Shown here piece after piece: positions 38,074 through 50,008 of a stretch of 64,000 nt of DNA. Location: assembly GCA_038496675.1 (NCBI GenBank), contig CM076663.1, positions 14,677,538-14,741,537 on the forward strand. The letters run 5' to 3'. Positions within the stretch are counted from its first letter, which is position 1; each line of letters starts with the position of its first letter. Position numbers and translations under genes: made by a program. The notes beneath the pieces are model-generated. The model saw nothing but the letters and a program-made list of their open reading frames with translations, did not search any database and had not been told where the DNA came from. The stretch is from Rachycentron canadum. Taxonomy: Eukaryota > Chordata > Actinopteri > Carangiformes > Rachycentridae.

Positions 38074-41000
38074 AGGTAGCCTGCTCTTCCCTGACTTGGT
38101 CTGCTTTACTTACAGTGTGTCCGGACTGCTGTGCACAGCAGAAAGACAGCACTTTGATGGACATCCTCTTATGTTTCTCTCTGTGTCTTCCTGTTGTTCT
38201 CCCTCTCCCGGTCTCCCATCCCTCTCTCTGCATGCCTTGTACTCATAACATCCCACATAATGCCCTCCCTTCGTTCCTCACAGCTTTCTGTCCTCGTGTT
38301 GCCTTTGGTTTTTTTCCCCCCTCTCATACTGTTCAATAACATTTGTCTTTACGCCTCTTCAATCTCTTCTCGCTGTTTGATATCCAAGGGAAAAAATAGC
38401 AAAGCCAGGCTGACCTGCCATGTACAAAATGTTATTATCCATCTTTTGAGGCTGAGTGTAAGCGTTGTGTGATAGCACTCTGGCTTCCCTCGTTTTGGGT
38501 AATATCCTTCAATTTCTTATCTTTTTGCAACATGGACCTTCTGCAATGCCTCCTCTTTTTTCTTTTTTTAGTTCTTTGAAAAATAAACTTCTTAAACTCT
38601 TGTGCTTCTCTTGGCAACTGTAGTCAAGTACCAAAGGTTTTTATTTATTTATTTTTTTTTTTTGAAGGATACTCCTGCTTTCTTTTATGCATGGCTAAGG
38701 CCATTTTACTGCATGAATGGATATCCATAATTGCATACCAGCAGAGAGTGAAAGTGTTAACAGTACACATGTACTTGTGTTTACCTTGCTCATTTGGTGT
38801 TAGCGCGGATATGCCTGAGAGAAGGGTTTCATAGCCAAAAACAGGCACAGAGGGCAGAAGATCTGTGGTGCCTCGGCTGTCAGTCTCAGTAGTCTGTAAT
38901 TTCGCCTTTCCCCAAAGCATAGCTCACAGGAGCAGCGAGCAGCTATTAACTGAGGTGTTACACCTCATGTCAGACACTGAAATATTACACCACACAGGGC
39001 CAGAGGTAGCTCATACAGAGGAAAAGTGGGGAGGTAAAGGAGAGGAGGTGGAGGAAGGGTACAAGGTGTCTTGCCTCCTTTGGCACGACTTTATGAGTGT
39101 GTTTTTGGAGAGTGTGGGGTGGGATGTGTGCAGACAGAAGAATAGCAGAGTCTTGTTTCGAAGGAAAAGATGCTATGTTTGTGGCTTTGTAAACTCGGCA
39201 AAGTGGACATGGAAGAAATCCACGAGTCCTTTAGTGTTTCAAGATAAATGTCTAAAGCTGTGTGAGACTTTATTCCATAAGGTTCAATTGGCACAGTTTT
39301 ATCAAAACCAGTACATTTTCCTTGTAACAATGTAGCTTGTAAAGCTTGATCAATAGCAGACGACGCAGAACATTTGTGTCTTTGCAGATGGCAACTTGGT
39401 CAGTTTAGGTCCCTGATCCATGAGGTGCAAAGATGATCAGGCTGATGAGGACAGAGCATCAGGATCTGTTTTCTTTCACGCTGACATGTCAGGATCAGTC
39501 GTTTAGAAATGATTGTTGTGAATGATAATTAAACAGCATTGAACAAGTGTCCCTGCAGCTTGTCCCTGGTTCATGTCCATGACCATGAATCCCCCGATGA
39601 CTGTGTTCGATGTTGAATTTCTCTCCCTCGTTTGGCTTGTGAGACACAGATTAATAAGCTAATGGTTGAAAAGGAAGCAGCAGAGGCTGAGAATGGCGCT
39701 GCATTTTGTATCGGTCAAGATCAAGAAACACTGAATCCTACACTTCAAAAGCTTCAGATCTCACATTGTACAACTGTCATCAAAGGCTGAGTAGTACTTC
39801 TCCTGATGAGTCAACTGATCTTCCTGTGTAAAATCAGTGGAGTGCCTCTTTAATTTTACTTGGCGACACTGGCGTCTGCTCTTGGATATAGATAGGGCTG
39901 TTAATAGCAGTGGAAAGTATGTACAAAACGTGTTGATTGGTCTTCGCAGTCTTCATCATCATAATGCAGTGAAGTTGTTGACAGAAGATGTAGCTGAGAG
40001 TTGAAGAGAAGCTCATGTTTCCCTGTTCACTGTATAATGAGACACCCTGAGAAAGTAAAACCTCTCTAACAAAGGGACTTGATTAATGCACGTGTGCTGT
40101 GTGTGTGTGAGGTGTGCGCACATCTCAGCGATACCTCACACGTTTTTACATGTTCGCAAACCCCAGCAGCTGTAGAAGGCATGACGCGGAGTGAGATGAA
40201 GGCAGTGATGGCTGGTTTCGAACAGACCTTCTGACAGCGACACAGAGAGACAGACATCCAAGCAGACAGCCAAACCGACAGGTAGGCTCAAAGGCACAGC
40301 TCAGGGAGGTGCTAAGTGACAGCTTGGGATAAAAATGAGTGACTTTAGTGCATTGTAGCATTCATGTTCTTGACTGTCAGTGAAACAGCCCCCTGGAGAC
40401 ATGTCGTGACGTGACAAACGACAAGAGAGAAGAGCCAAAGTGAGGGAGATGTCCAAGTGTCTCGCAATTTCATTATCCACACTGGTTAATGTTGATGTTT
40501 AATATCACTCCATATGATCTGAATGTCAAGGTGTGTTTTGTGCATGTCAGAATAAGTGCATCTTCCTCGTTTGTGCCTTCGTTTTACCATAGCTCTTCTC
40601 TGAATGTTTACCTACACAGAGATACCCCTTCCTCAGGGACCCAATCATGAATTGCTGACGTGCAACCAGCAGCAAAGGAGAGGCAAGGCAGAAACAATGT
40701 GCTGGCATATAATGAGAGGCTAAAGTTAGGTTGGCCCTCCAGAGAAATATGATGCACAAAAGCAAGAGGAAAAGAATGATGTTTAACGTTTGGAGTATTT
40801 AAGAAAAACGATGCAATCAAGAAGAGATGCACTTGTGAAAGCTGTGTACCATGAACCTTTGACGCATTTTCAGTGACTATGCCTTTTTGAGATTTCATCA
40901 CATTTTAAGCCACGTTTGCATTTTATCCAATTAAGTAAAATCTGTCCATCTATACCAACTTCTGGGATAAGCAATCATGGCAGTAACAGAAAAAGCAAAG

Positions 41001-41331
41001 CAGTGGTAAATTGAGACAAATCTCTACCTCTGATCGACCAGCGTGCAGGGTCATATATTGAATAGTGGGATGCATTAGTCATGCAGAGTAAATCTGCATT
41101 TTCCACACTTCTGGAAAAGAGCAGAAGGGTCTGACCTTGAGTGTTTTTCACAGTGGTGTGGCAGTGGCGGAGTCACGTTCAACTGTGACGTTAATGACAT
41201 TCACACTGTATCCATGTGGATGATGTATGTGAATAAAAACTGTGATGCATGATGGAACAACGCATCCATGCTGGATGTCAATGGTCTCATTAATGGGGTC
41301 TCACCCACAGTGAGCATGGATATTTTAGAAT
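38070..41331. other. unassigned non-coding sequence
   Basis: No recognisable gene or element. The 156-codon frame at 38865-39335 has no domain signature and its codons do not stand out from the surrounding sequence. Confidence 0.5.
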
Positions 41332-41383
41332 GGTGTGTGTGTGTGTGTGTTTGTTTGTGTGTGTTTGTGTGCACGTGTGCGTG
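41332..41383. repeat. imperfect (TG)n microsatellite
   Basis: TG units interrupted by TTTG and GCACG. Confidence 0.9.
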
Positions 41384-41693
41384 CTTTGATGATCTGATTC
41401 AGATGTAGTCATATATCATTGATTGTGTAGCCACGTTCTGTTAACCCAGCAAACAGACTGTGTTTGGCTCTTTGCCGCACTTATTGATTTTGATCAAATC
41501 TTTTGCTTCAGTCAGCCTATTACAAAGTCTCATTTGGCTTTGTAATACGCTGTGACCGCCTCCTGAGGTGAACGCTGTTCGCTCATTAATTTAACATGAG
41601 CAGAAACAGACAGCTCAGATATGGTCAACAGTTTGAGTGTTAGAACTCTGGGGGGTTCTCATCAACCACACATTGACGTGCACGCATACACGA

Positions 41694-41752
<59 letters not shown>
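41694..41752. repeat. compound (CT)n-(CA)24 microsatellite
   Basis: A short CT run passes directly into 24 CA units. Confidence 0.96.
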
Positions 41753-41753
<1 letters not shown>

Positions 41754-42231
41754 GCAGCATTGCACATTCATGCACACCACCCACTGTTTGAGAAATGGTG
41801 ATATTAATGACAACAGAAGTGCTTTCCAATGTTCATCAAACCGAACTGTGGCAGCTGGTGCCTTGAGTGGAGAAATTAACCTTTTTTGTGTTTGTGTGTG
41901 TTTTTATGTAGAGCAGTGCCTCCCAAATTTTGTAATCCACAACACCTGTATGAAGACTTTCATACCAGTGATGTCAACATTAACATGGCCCACAAACTTA
42001 ATCTAAAGAGATCACCTGTTGTATGATGCTGTGAAGATTTTCAGCTTTGGGAAACATAAAACAACTTAAAATAATGGAAAGCAACGTATGCTAAATGGTT
42101 AAATTTACTTCCTTTAGCTTATGTTTTGGGTTGTCAAGACTTGATGCATTGATTCTGCTTTTCAAACACTTGGCAGCTGCTTGAAATAGTCAATCATCTT
42201 TGTCTCGAAATGTCTCTTTTGAGCTGCATTG

Positions 42232-42281
42232 TTTTTTTTTTTTTTTTTTCCCCCAAATTAACGATATTTCCCTCCATAAGC

Positions 42282-42320
<39 letters not shown>
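42232..42320. repeat. T18 tract and (AC)19 microsatellite
   Basis: T18 at 42232-42249 and (AC)19 at 42283-42320, 33 bases apart. Confidence 0.95.
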
Positions 42321-42323
<3 letters not shown>

Positions 42324-43428
42324 TAATTTTCTGCTCCATTGTCAACCAAGTGCAACCCTCCTTTGAATGCTTTGCTTACTGTGAATTGTGCCTTGGTATA
42401 CAACAAATAAAACTACCTGGAAATTTGTTATGAAAGTGAAAGTTTATTTTTTGAATAAAACTCTTTGCGATGAAACTCCAGGGAGTCCTAATGTACGAAA
42501 CAAATATGCTTGAAAATACAACAAAAAAGCAAAAAAAAATCAACAATTCAACAAATATACAACATATAAGACAATAAACACTCAATCATCAAAAACCCAA
42601 CAACAGATGACCGCAGAGAGGTTGTGGACACATGCATGCCCAACAAAACTAATACATTGCCTATACATAAAATATACTATTTACAGAAATAAAACAAAAT
42701 CATTCAACATGTGGAATAATGTTATGGTTTCATGACATCCAGTTATTTCAGTCAGAAATAACCTGAGGGCTGGAGAAGTATTGTGTTTAATGCCTCAAGT
42801 GACACACTGATGAAGATGGTACCAGAAAGTGATGGAGATAGTAACGATGATAGAAATGTACACATTTAAATATTCATTAAAGCCAATTAATGTATCTTCT
42901 TATATTGAGTGGAGGCCATTTAAGAGAGTTGTACATTAAGCAGTGATTAGTACTAGAGGAACAACCAAGGACAAACCTAAGAAAGATGATTGCACGCTGT
43001 ATTGAGCGGGAGGAGATTAAACTCGTATTTCAAGCTTGTTCTGTAACTACATGTATGAAACCTCGTAACTGTAGTCTGTTTTTTCACTGTCATGCTAATG
43101 AGAATATTTTCTAGTATCATCATATGTCAAATATTCATAAAATAACATCAGCCACATGTGAATTGCAATAAACTGCATCCGATTGTTTAGACATTACATC
43201 ATTTAAAAAAGAGCAAAAAATATTCCTCATTGTTTTAAAGTTTTAGTTTTATTAACAGAATGTGTAAAATCATCCAAACTTCATCTTGTCAATACATCAC
43301 AGTTATAATGAAGCAAATCATAATGTTTGATCATCTCCCTCAACTTCTAATTAAGTTTACTTTGACACTACAGAAATAACTAATTAGGATTATTATGAAA
43401 CTTTGTGTGCATGGCTGTGTGTTTTGTG
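42321..43428. other. unassigned AT-rich sequence
   Basis: No recognisable feature before the Tc1-like element at 43429. Confidence 0.5.
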
Positions 43429-44427
43429 CAGTTGCTAGAGAAAGTAATTGGACCCTTTCACTTTTTGCACTCTTAACTGTGTTGTAGATTTCATTTTAAA
43501 TTGATAAAATGTGATTTTGTTGCCTTGATTGATCAGGAACCCATAACGACAAAGTTGAACTATGTTTTTATAATTTATTGCAAAGTTAATTTAAAAAAAT
43601 CTAAGATTTAGTAAAGAATTCTGACCCATAATTCAGTATTTTGTAGAAACCTCTTTGGCTGCAAAGACGGCTTTTAGGCTTCTTGGTTAAGTCTACAAGC
43701 TTTGCACACATGGCTTTGAGCTGATTCTCTCAAGCTCTGTCAGACTGGATAGCATCTGTGAACTTTCATCTTCAGGTTTCTTCAAAGCTTTTGTGTGGGG
43801 TTTAAATCTGGACTTTGGCTGGGTCACTGAAGGAAAGTCAGACTTTTTTTCCAAAGCCATCCCAGTGTTGTCTTGGCTGTATGCTTCAGGTCAGTGTTGT
43901 GCTGAAAGATGAAAAAGCTGCTCCATAGGGCCCGAGAGCAGGCACTATGGAGCAGGTTCTCTTCAAGGACTTTTCTGTATTTGTATCATTCCCTTGAATG
44001 AAACCAGTCTCAGCCAGGGTTAGATATGCTTTCATAACTTTGCTCTTATCTGTGCCTTACCACAATTTTATCATGAAGGTCTTCTTGGACTTTTGGTCCT
44101 ACAATGCAATGTGAATTGTGGATCCTGATATACACAGGTGTGTGTCACAGGTGGACTCCAATCAAGTTGTTGATGCATCTTGAGGGTAATTAGACAAGAT
44201 TTAACAGGTTGCACCCAACCTGAGCCACAGAAAAAGATCTGAATACTTTTGGAATGAGAGATTTCAGTTTTTAAACTTTAATGAATACATTTCCACAAAC
44301 GTGCTTTCACTTTGTCATTGTATCTTATTGAATATATGTGTGGTCAGCAAAAACACCCAAAACAAAACAAAAACATTTATAGTCAAATCAACAACACATA
44401 GGGTTTGAATCTTCCATGAAGCCACTG
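43429..44427 (-). mobile_element. Tc1-like element, internally deleted, non-autonomous
   Basis: The left end begins CAGTTGCTAGAGAAAGTAAT. The right end finishes 'tttgaatcttccatgaagcc' then ACTG, followed by TA at 44428-44429. Both correspond to the family ends CAGTGCATTCGGAAAGTATTCAGACC and its complement. The body keeps 'tcaagctctgtcagactgga', 'tttggctgggtcactgaagg', 'gttgtcttggctgtatgctt' and 'acaggtggactccaatcaag' in the family's order. The minus-strand coding centre (the DDE core and most of the helix-turn-helix region) is missing, and no transposase frame remains. At about 1.0 kb it is roughly two thirds of a full element. It belongs to the same broad family as the element at 45805-48957, sharing ACAGGTGGACTCCA and neighbouring words. 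Confidence 0.8.
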
Positions 44428-44429
44428 TA

Positions 44430-45804
44430 TCCGTTCCAGTGTCTAATGGCAAGTTTTAAAGAACATTACAGAGCCTTTATTTGCCAAATTTATGAACAGG
44501 AACATTTATAGTATTAAACTTAAATATTCAGTTATTAGTTATCAAAAGCAATTGCTTTGCAAAACCACAACATATTCAATTGGACAATGGAACATGGACA
44601 AATTGCATGCACAAACAGTGATAAGCCAATTACAGTAATAGCAGTAGGCTAAATAACTGGCTGCTGTTCAGGCAGGTGAATCTCTAAGACACCACCTGAT
44701 TATTCTCTTCATTAATCTCAATGTGTGATGGCTGTGATGACAACTGTCATGCATGGGCCAAACTTTTCAATCATCTCTCGACTTAAACTCACATTTAAAA
44801 CTACTAGGCTCAGCACGCAAGGTCATGATTTAACACACTCCAAAACACACAGCCGCATGTGCAGGCATTAGTGTTAGAACAAACAGAAGGGATACATAGG
44901 TGGTTTAATCAGTAAAACAGGAAGGATAAAACACATTTAATAATGTAGAAATAGATTGAGAGAGATCCATTGTTACACATTTGGTAGTGTTAATAGTGTT
45001 ATTTCTTAAAGATGTAACTTTTGCAATAAATGTGAGCCAAACTTTGCTGTTATACTTTAAAAACTGTTATATCAATATACCATATATATACATCTATCTA
45101 TATATATATATAGATAGATATAGTTTTTTTTTAATGTGTATCACACCAGGGGATATAATGTCATACTAAAGAACAGAAATAATAGTTTAAAGTGAAAAGG
45201 AGAGGTATCACATTAATGTACACTCACACATTTCTCTCCCTCTTTGTCTCTACAAAGAGTAGCATGTCACATCTTGAAGACAGACACACACACACACACA
45301 CAATCCTGCTAGAGACACAACAGCAAGCACAAATGCAATGTCCTTGCAAATACACACTCATACAGTCACTGGGGCACACAGAGATAACCCTGCCACAGTG
45401 AATGATTCAACAGTTTATCTGCAGCTTCTTTTCTCTCAGCTATGGGAGGAGAAGGGACTGTTTCTATTGAGAGGATTTCACCTGAGAGGCTCTCCACGGC
45501 TAACTTCCCTCAGACCCTCCTTGAGTCCGCAGCTCAGTGGCAGGAGAAAGCAATGCCCATGAAATATGTATGATTTGAAGAAGAAAAAAAAATTGAGGTT
45601 GGAAGAGGGTGAGGTGGTAAGGAGGTGAATGGGGATAGATGACACAGCAATGACTGCATGTATCAAGGTGGCATGCTAGTTACTCATACTAGATCAAGGT
45701 TATGTTAGTTATTTACATTTGATGACATTAGATAAGATTTTCTGTGTCATAGAACAAAGTATACTTTCATCTCTGCTTTCATTGCCAGAGACATTTTTGA
45801 CATG
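44430..45804. other. spacer between two Tc1-like elements, non-coding
   Basis: Contains a perfect AT palindrome at 45092-45119 and a short CA run at 45284-45302. A 43-codon ATG frame at 45442-45573 has no known match (see rejected items). Confidence 0.5.
45092..45119. repeat. 28-bp perfect palindrome
   Basis: ATCTATCTA, ten bases of alternating TA, then TAGATAGAT. The whole 28 bases equal their own reverse complement. It is made of ATCT/AGAT units meeting at a TA core. Confidence 0.95.
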
Positions 45805-45978
45805 CAGTGCATTCATCTTTTCCACTGTTGTCACATTTTATGTTGCAGCTTTAATCTGAAAATTGTTTTTTTTTATTTATTTTTTTTTTAATTCTGCAAA
45901 TTTAATTCATGAATAACTGGGGTATCAGCCTAGTCTGAGGTCTTGAATGATCGGGACCAGGTTTTCATTCATAACATC

Positions 45979-46480
45979 TCAGTAATTTGCAGCATTCCTC
46001 AACCTTGACCAATCTCCCAGTATCTCACCTGCTGAAAAACACCCCCACACCATGCTCCACTGTTGGGATGGTATTGGGCAGGTAATGAGTGGTGGTTTCC
46101 TCCACACATGATGCTTAGACTTGAGGACAAACCATTTAACATTGGTTTCATCAGACCAGAGACTCTTGTTTCTCACTGTCCTTTTAGGTGCTTCTTTACA
46201 AACTAAAAGAAGCTTTCATGTGACTGAGCAGTGGCTTCTGTCTGGTCACTCCACCATGAAGGCCAAATTGGTGGAGTTCAGTTTCCTCCCTCTTCACACA
46301 GGATCTCTGGAGTTTAGCACAGGGACTAATGGGTTCTTTGTCCTTTTCCCCCAGTTTCTTAGTTATTGCTAGGCAGCACTAGCCAGCACTAGGAAGACTC
46401 CTAGTTCTTCCAAACCTTATCCATTTAAGAATTATAGAGGCCACTGTGGTCTTGGGGACCTTTAATGCAGCAGCTTTTTT
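45979..46480 (-). pseudogene. Tc1-like transposase pseudogene, disrupted
   Basis: On the minus strand the frame at 45979-46176 reads MRNKSLWSDETNVKWFVLKS, then HHVWRKP, then MVWGCFSAGEI. This is the first-Asp block (WSDE) and the WGCFSA strand of a Tc1 transposase. Further upstream (46380-46480) the sequence encodes remnants of the family's 'VPKNTVASIILKWKKFG' helix-turn-helix segment. The N terminus lies beyond the insertion: the complement of 48507-48562 begins MRPKELPAQLGEKDC. The downstream catalytic Asp and Glu are absent. The protein is dead through deletion, frame changes and the insertion after about codon 15. Confidence 0.85.
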
Positions 46481-46503
46481 TTAAGCCTTCCTCAGATTGG
46501 CGC

Positions 46504-48506
46504 TGTGAAAGTAAATTAGCATAAAGCTTTAAGGTTTATTATTTATTCACTTTGTATGTGTTTCTGCTACTTTGTGTGCCTTTGTAATGTGCTACTTTTA
46601 AAATTTGGCATGCTTACTGTTCAGACATCCTCGCACATTCCTAAGAGGGAGCTCCAAGAGTGACATCTTGTCCCTGGTAACCTGTTGCTCCTGGTCTCTT
46701 GAGGTTAAAGGGTGGTGTTGATATTGGCCTTGCCTCTTGTTAGTGTCTGGCGATTTCACTTTGCATGACTATCTTGTCTAAGCAGAGCACTAAACATGGG
46801 TGATTCTTTTTTGGTGGAATACTAAAAATACAGGAGGAGCCCTCAGGGCCTTCTAGTCCTTCAGAGAAGGCCAAACATATCAGCATTTTAAATGTTCTAT
46901 TTAATCTCTTTTGGTTTATAATTATTCTTTTTTAATTCAAATTTTATAGTCTCCCTAATTTTAATTTTAGTCTCATGGTCTACCAAGTTTGCTTTTGGAA
47001 TGAAAAGGCTACTTTTAGCCTAAAACCATAAAAAGATGATTATTCAATCTGATTTTTCTTTTTATTAGCTAGCCAGAGAAAAGGTTGGGTGGCTCACTTA
47101 TTGGTTAGGACTTCATAACTGGACCATAAGATAGGAACCCCCAGAGAGGCATGTGTTTGCTGAGAAAGTGACAGGTGAATTAACCAATCATGTTTTTATT
47201 TATAGTGGGTGGGACTAAAAATTATTGCCCTAGGTTATACTTCAGACTCAAGGCCAGAGCTGTCAAACAGGGTTTACCATTTTTCTGTCCAGGGGTTTAA
47301 GCTAACAGATCATCGACTTCAGTCAGATAGACAGCAGTCACAACACAGACAGCAATGTGATAGGACAGTCTGTAATGGACTTCACATGACAATATTCACA
47401 ACTTGGAATACTTTCATGAAAAACAGTTTTGAGTCTTTTGGATGGTTGCTCCTTTTGGTCAAAAAGAATATAAATAATTTAGAAATGAACAGACAGATTT
47501 CACGGCTGCTTCAAAGGTAAGGATTTGCCAATATTTCTGTCTTGCTGGTTATGATGCTGGTAAGTTCTAATCAGTTACACTTTTGTACTCATGGTAAAAT
47601 GAACCATAGAGTTAAATTGTGAAGAATCTATTCACACTAACAATGCAGCTAATTAATGTGTAGCATGTCGATTTTGACAAACATTTAAGCATTTTATATT
47701 TTTATGAGCATTGCTCCAATGTTTTGCAAGAGCTTAAACTGGTTGATAGAAATAAAGATGAAAGAGTGAGCTGCTAGCTGCTGTCCAGACTGGTAGATCT
47801 GTTGGGTGTCATCTTTGGCCTCATGAAAGGCTTCAGTTGGAGTTTCTAAAACACACCTCATTCACAGCAGAAGGTGTAGCCATAGTGTTCCAGGTTTAAC
47901 AGCACCGTGCTGGGGAGGTGTCAGGTCTGTTTACAGTATTTCTTTGTTCTGAAAGATGTAACAGCATGGAGGAGCTCATGGTTTGTCAGTAATAGAGAGA
48001 TCTATTTGAGCTATTGCAATAACTGCAACAAACCAATTAATTGAAATGATGTGCTACAATGTGATGCATTAATTCACTCAAATCCTCCTTGCCCCACTCT
48101 CACTTCCTTCACTTTACATGAGATCCAATAACAAAAGCATAACACATAAGGCTGTGTCTGTCTGTCTGTCTGTCTATCTGTCTATCTATCTATCATAAAC
48201 TGGTGAAAAACAGTGAGTTGATGAGGTTCACAGAACAGCAGGCTCAGCTGCAGAGAGCGTGCGAGGGCGAACTGTCCCAACAGATATTGCATACACTTCA
48301 CACTGCACTGTTAAGCCATCCTAAATCACTGCAGGGGAAATTCTCTCATGCAACAGCTCTAAAATCTATTATTCTTGTGGAAGGCATATCCTTCTGACTC
48401 CTCTGAGGTATTGTCCATGTTGTACAATATATATTTTGCTCATCAACCCGTGAGTGTTTTGTGTCTTATTTCATGTGTGCTGAGTGCTTGCTGGCAATTT
48501 CTAGCA
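46504..48506. mobile_element. unclassified ~2.0 kb insertion inside a Tc1-like element
   Basis: The insertion is defined by the interruption of the surrounding Tc1-like element between 'cctcagattggcgc' and 'ccatgccttaacaatcc'. With these edges it starts TGTGAAAG and ends TTCTAGCA, so it has TG...CA ends as LTRs do. The flanking hexamers tggcgc and ccatgc each differ at two positions from the family's CTGTGC, compatible with a decayed 6-bp target duplication. Inside are CCAAT (47184-47188), TATTTATA (47197-47204) and a good splice donor AAAG|GTAAGG (47513-47521). Also inside are an AATAAA-like hexamer (about 47751) and the TGTC/TATC tract at 48155-48194. No transposase, integrase or RT frame is visible. 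It could be a long solo LTR or a non-autonomous DNA element. Confidence 0.6.
48155..48194. repeat. (TGTC)n-(TATC)n tetranucleotide tract
   Basis: About five TGTC units, then mixed TATC/TGTC, then four TATC units. It lies inside the 2 kb insertion. Confidence 0.93.
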
Positions 48507-48959
48507 CCATGCCTTAACAATCCTTTTCTCCGAGCTGTGCAGGCAGTTCCTTCGGCCTAATGGTATAGTCTTTGTTCTGAGTTGTATTATCAGCTGTGAG
48601 ATCTTATATAGACGTGTGTATCTTTCCAGATTACCTCCAATCAATTGAATTTACCACAGGTGGACTCCATTAAAGGTGCAGAAACATCTTAAAGATGATC
48701 AAGAGGAATGGGAGGCACTTAGGTTTCATGTGTCATTGTGAATGTTCTGAATGTGAGAGTGAATGTGATACTTTTGTTAATATGATAGTTCAGTTTTTCC
48801 TTTTTAATAGATTAAATGTCTAAAATTCTGTTTTTGCTTTGTCTTCTTGGCTTATTTCATGTACATTGATGATGGAAACAATGAATTTAAATGATTTCAG
48901 CACGAGGCTGCAACATGATAAAATGTGAAGTGGTCCGAATAGAGTCAGAATGCACTGTA

Positions 48960-50008
48960 CAAGAGGTCTGCAGAAATTTCAAAGAGCAAAGAGCCCTCTC
49001 TCACACTGCTTGGTAATGCAGTGCAGCACAGCGGCACTCTGCAGCCCGCCTGTGCTGTATATACACTGATCCTCATCTAAATAATGCAGAGGGTCAAAGA
49101 GCAGTTGAACTTAAGAGTAGACTTGTTTGGGAACATTACATAATTTCATTCCACAAAAGTGCTTTTTAGGGTGTTTGGTAGTCTGGTAAATCAAGTTGTT
49201 TTGACAACACATTTTAAAATAAGTTCTTTTGTCTAATTTGCTGAAATAATAAGCTGACCTTCAACAAGTTGAACTGACTGCATTTATTTTTTTTTCACAC
49301 AGAACAGAAAGATTGGAGAGTATATTTATATTTACTTGGTTTACTTGAAGATGGTCGCTAATCAGAGCTCTATCCAATACTCTATTATACTCTATCATAT
49401 TTCAGAAAGAAAGCAGATATATTACAAGTGCATCAGTGACATACACTGTGATGCTGTGGCCTGAAAGATAGTTTCTCTTTTCTGAATTTTGGAACTAGTT
49501 GGCTGTAACTTAAAACAGACTTTCCATTAGTTTGTTTGACTTTGGTTTCACCCGTTTGAGATATAAGGACACAGTGCCACAAGTTACTATAAGCACTGTT
49601 AATATTTGCTTTCATCCTCCTTTACTGTCATGCAAATTCACACAAGCAAAAAAGTTGACTGGCAAAACCATGTAACAAGTGTAGACGTAGCCATCCCTTC
49701 ATGTAATGCCTTTTTGAGCAAATTATTTTTAAACCACCCTACCTGCCCCCAAAAAATAAAACTCCCATAGACCATCATGATATCTACCTAATACAGTTAA
49801 TTCAGTCTTTGCGGGAAAACCGTTGCTACAAACCAAATATGTTTGTACTAATTTGTTTGGAATAATTGACTTTAGTTTGAATATTTATCATTCATAGTTA
49901 ATTCGTTTACATAAAGCACACGTACCTGTGCACCACAGTTCTTTGGATCATGCCACTTTCTCTCACCCACATAACCAACAATAAATAATACATCTCCCCA
50001 CATCCAAC
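48960..50008. other. unassigned non-coding sequence
   Basis: Nothing recognisable. Any earlier part of the non-LTR retrotransposon ORF that ends at about 50.17 kb is either deleted or too decayed to see here. Confidence 0.5.

Larger units (their letters stand above)
45805..48957 (-). mobile_element. Tc1-like transposon split by a 2 kb insertion
   Basis: The left end CAGTGCATTC (45805) and the right end GAATGCACTG (to 48957, then TA) are exact 10-bp terminal inverted repeats. The left half (45805-46503) holds the transposase catalytic part on the minus strand. The right half (48507-48957) resumes at 'acaatccttttctccgagct' and continues with 'gcagttccttcggcctaatg', the start codon region, then 'cagattacctccaatcaatt', 'accacaggtggactccatta' and 'ctgtttttgctttgtcttct'. 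Together the two halves are about 1.15 kb, shorter than the 1.5-1.6 kb expected. The missing part includes the region for the second catalytic Asp and the Glu. The two halves join in the order of an uninterrupted family member once 46504-48506 is removed. Confidence 0.87.

Noticed and set aside
38865..39335. A 156-codon plus-strand frame
   Set aside because: No recognisable domain, signal peptide or repeat. Its ATG context is not special and nothing around it suggests exon boundaries.
45442..45573. A 43-codon ATG frame with protein-like composition (starts MGGEGTVSIERISPERLSTA)
   Set aside because: Too short to judge, no family recognised, and no convincing splice or promoter signals around it. 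An upstream in-frame stop closes it after about 13 more codons.
47209..47520. A 103-codon frame inside the 2 kb insertion
   Set aside because: It begins at GTG rather than ATG and has no recognisable domain. The region is more interesting for its promoter-like and splice-donor-like signals than as coding sequence.
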